From Microbacteriaceae bacterium (GTDB taxonomy: Bacteria; Actinomycetota; Actinomycetes; Actinomycetales; Microbacteriaceae), in assembly GCA_011620705.1 (NCBI GenBank), contig WOYR01000129.1, positions 1-14,525 of the forward strand: DNA of 14,525 bases, in the 5' to 3' direction. How positions within the stretch are numbered: the stretch's first letter is position 1; each line of letters starts with the position of its first letter. The notes beneath the pieces were generated by a model. The model saw only the letters and a program-made list of their open reading frames with translations. It searched no databases and had not been told where the DNA came from. Made by a program: the position numbers and the translations under genes. This document shows positions 13,610 through 14,525 of this stretch, piece after piece.

Positions 13610-14146
13610 GTGGCTGACCAGCGGAGCGGGTTTCGCGAGCAGACGTCCGCGGAGCGCTTCACCGCTGCCTATCAGCAGCTCTCGCCGAGCGTTCTCGGGT
13701 ACTTGCGCTCGCACGGAGTGGATGACCCGGAGGCCGTCACGAACGACGTCTTCCTGGGACTGCACAGGAGTATCGACCGCATCGCAGGAGACGAGGAGGT
13801 GCGCACCATGACGTTCTCGATCGCGCACGCACGGCTCGTCGACCACTACCGCTCCCGCGCCGCCCGGCCCCACGTCGTCGTCTTCGACCCTGAGTCCGAT
13901 CCCCGGCATTCCCGATCCGCGGAGGACCAGGCGATGGACGGAATCGTCGGAGGGGGCGCGCTCTCGCTGCTGGGCATCCTGGGGGACGACCAGCGCGAAG
14001 CGGTGACCCTGCGCGTCATCGCGGGTCTCACGCTCGATGAGACCGCGCAGGTGATGGGCAAGAGTGTCGGCGCGGTCAAGCAGCTCCAGCGCCGGGCACT
14101 CGAGTCCCTCCGGCGCTCCCTCGGCGGGCGGAGCGACCATGACTGA
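13610..14146 (+). CDS. ECF-type RNA polymerase sigma factor
   Basis: This 178-residue sigma-70 family factor has only regions 2 and 4. Region 2 spans ~17-87 (RFTAAYQQLSPSVLGYL, then NDVFLGLHRSIDRI and FSIAHARLVDHYRSRAARP) and region 4 ~122-172 (LGDDQREAVTLRVIAGL, then TLDETAQVMGKSVGAVKQ and LQRRALESL), joined by a linker of about 35 residues. Region 2 binds core polymerase and the -10, and the region 4 helix-turn-helix binds the -35. GTG 13610 was chosen because AGAAGG (13597-13602) sits seven bases upstream; TTG 13607 is the alternative, three bases earlier. The stop overlaps the next gene by 8 bp, typical of a sigma/anti-sigma pair. The upstream GTAAC-N17-CGATGA element may be its own target. 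The inducing signal is unknown. Confidence 0.92.
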   Translation: MADQRSGFREQTSAERFTAAYQQLSPSVLGYLRSHGVDDPEAVTNDVFLGLHRSIDRIAGDEEVRTMTFSIAHARLVDHYRSRAARPHVVVFDPESDPRHSRSAEDQAMDGIVGGGALSLLGILGDDQREAVTLRVIAGLTLDETAQVMGKSVGAVKQLQRRALESLRRSLGGRSDHD

Positions 14147-14525
14147 CCCCATCACGCAGTTGCTCGTCGAGACGCAGCTGGCCGACGACATCCGACTGCG
14201 CGAGCTGCTCGCCGAGGTCCGGGACACGGCGACCTCCGTCCGCCCCCTGCCCTCCGCGGAAGTGGCGGCGCTCCTGGTTCCGTCGCGGCGGCGCCCGTCT
14301 GCGGCCCGCCATCGCGTCCTCATCACGACGATCGTCGTCGTGGGCACGCTGGCCGCCGGCGCGACCGCCGCTGCGGCGAGTCCGGAGGTCCGGGGCGCGG
14401 CGGAGCGCGCGATCCAGTCCGTGGTGGGGACCCTGCTTCCGGAGCCGGCGCCTGTCCCCGGCGGGACGACCGCCTCCACCGATGCCTCGCCGCGGCCGGC
14501 GCCGCAGAACTCCAGCGCGAGCCAT
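14139..14525 (+). CDS. candidate anti-sigma factor, single-pass membrane protein (partial, 3' end cut)
   Basis: The first 129 residues are present and the gene runs off the right edge. ATG 14139 overlaps the end of the sigma gene by 8 bp and has a GGAG a few bases upstream. The N-terminal ~1-59 is a soluble, charged region with an amphipathic segment (LADDIRLRELLAEVR, 14-28). A single helix at ~60-80 (VLITTIVVVGTLAAGATAAAA) follows, then an exported Ala/Pro/Ser/Thr-rich part. Soluble N-terminus, one helix and an outer domain, encoded directly behind an ECF sigma, is the layout of membrane anti-sigma factors. No zinc-binding HxxxCxxC motif is visible in the N-terminal part, so it is not a ZAS-type protein. 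The assignment rests on position and topology. Confidence 0.65.
   Translation, partial: MTDPITQLLVETQLADDIRLRELLAEVRDTATSVRPLPSAEVAALLVPSRRRPSAARHRVLITTIVVVGTLAAGATAAAASPEVRGAAERAIQSVVGTLLPEPAPVPGGTTASTDASPRPAPQNSSASH

Noticed and set aside
13461..13811. Plus-strand ORF overlapping the secreted-protein end and the sigma start
   Set aside because: It is Arg/Ser-rich and out of frame with the sigma factor, whose regions 2 and 4 are intact. No ribosome site fits its start.
1..14525. CRISPR arrays, tRNA/rRNA genes, insertion sequences or prophage genes
   Set aside because: No regularly spaced repeats with spacers, no cloverleaf-like or rRNA sequence, no transposase or integrase and no terminal inverted repeats with target duplications were found by reading.

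Overview
The window is high-GC DNA from an actinobacterium, most likely a Microbacterium-like member of the Microbacteriaceae. The basis is the strong G/C preference at third codon positions, purine-rich GGAGG-type ribosome sites, dense head-to-tail genes joined by 1-8 bp overlaps, and the families present. The genus is an inference; no RNA gene or phylogenetic marker lies in the window.

Left part (1-6065). After a probable gene tail (2-61) come a 16-bp tandem repeat (78-139) and a small plus-strand membrane protein (227-445). This protein converges on, and overlaps, a minus-strand four-gene run read from 6065 down to 187: OmpR-type response regulator, histidine kinase, multi-pass GT-C (GT39-like) glycosyltransferase, and an 887-residue fusion of a CDP-glycerol glycerophosphotransferase-like domain with a GT4 glycosyltransferase. 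The last two genes point to assembly or decoration of a wall glycopolymer, plausibly under the adjacent two-component system.

Middle (6066-12874). A 216-bp divergent region holds two TCTAAGA repeats 11 bp apart, the spacing of OmpR/PhoB-type boxes. To its right runs a plus-strand series: VIT1/CCC1-type Fe/Mn transporter, second OmpR-type regulator, second histidine kinase, ferric-reductase-like flavocytochrome, secreted FMN-binding protein, a short ApbE flavin transferase and a luciferase-like flavin oxidoreductase. Junctions overlap by 1, 4, 4 and 1 bp. The only gaps are 65 bp before the reductase, which holds a 14-bp palindrome and a hairpin, and 37 bp before the luciferase-like gene. Read together: NAD(P)H electrons pass through FAD and haem across the membrane to an FMN covalently attached by ApbE on an extracytoplasmic carrier. 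This is a flavin-based extracytoplasmic electron-transfer module bundled with its own sensor pair and a metal transporter.

Right end (12875-14525). A GTAAC-N17-CGATGA element resembling an ECF sigma promoter precedes a small secreted or anchored protein, an ECF sigma factor, and the start of a single-pass membrane protein that is a candidate anti-sigma factor, cut by the window end. This looks like a self-contained envelope-signalling unit.

No tRNA, rRNA, CRISPR array, insertion sequence or clear rho-independent terminator was seen. No gene-free stretch exceeds 300 bp. The longest are 6066-6281, 62-226, 12875-13012 and 13502-13609, each described in the features or findings.
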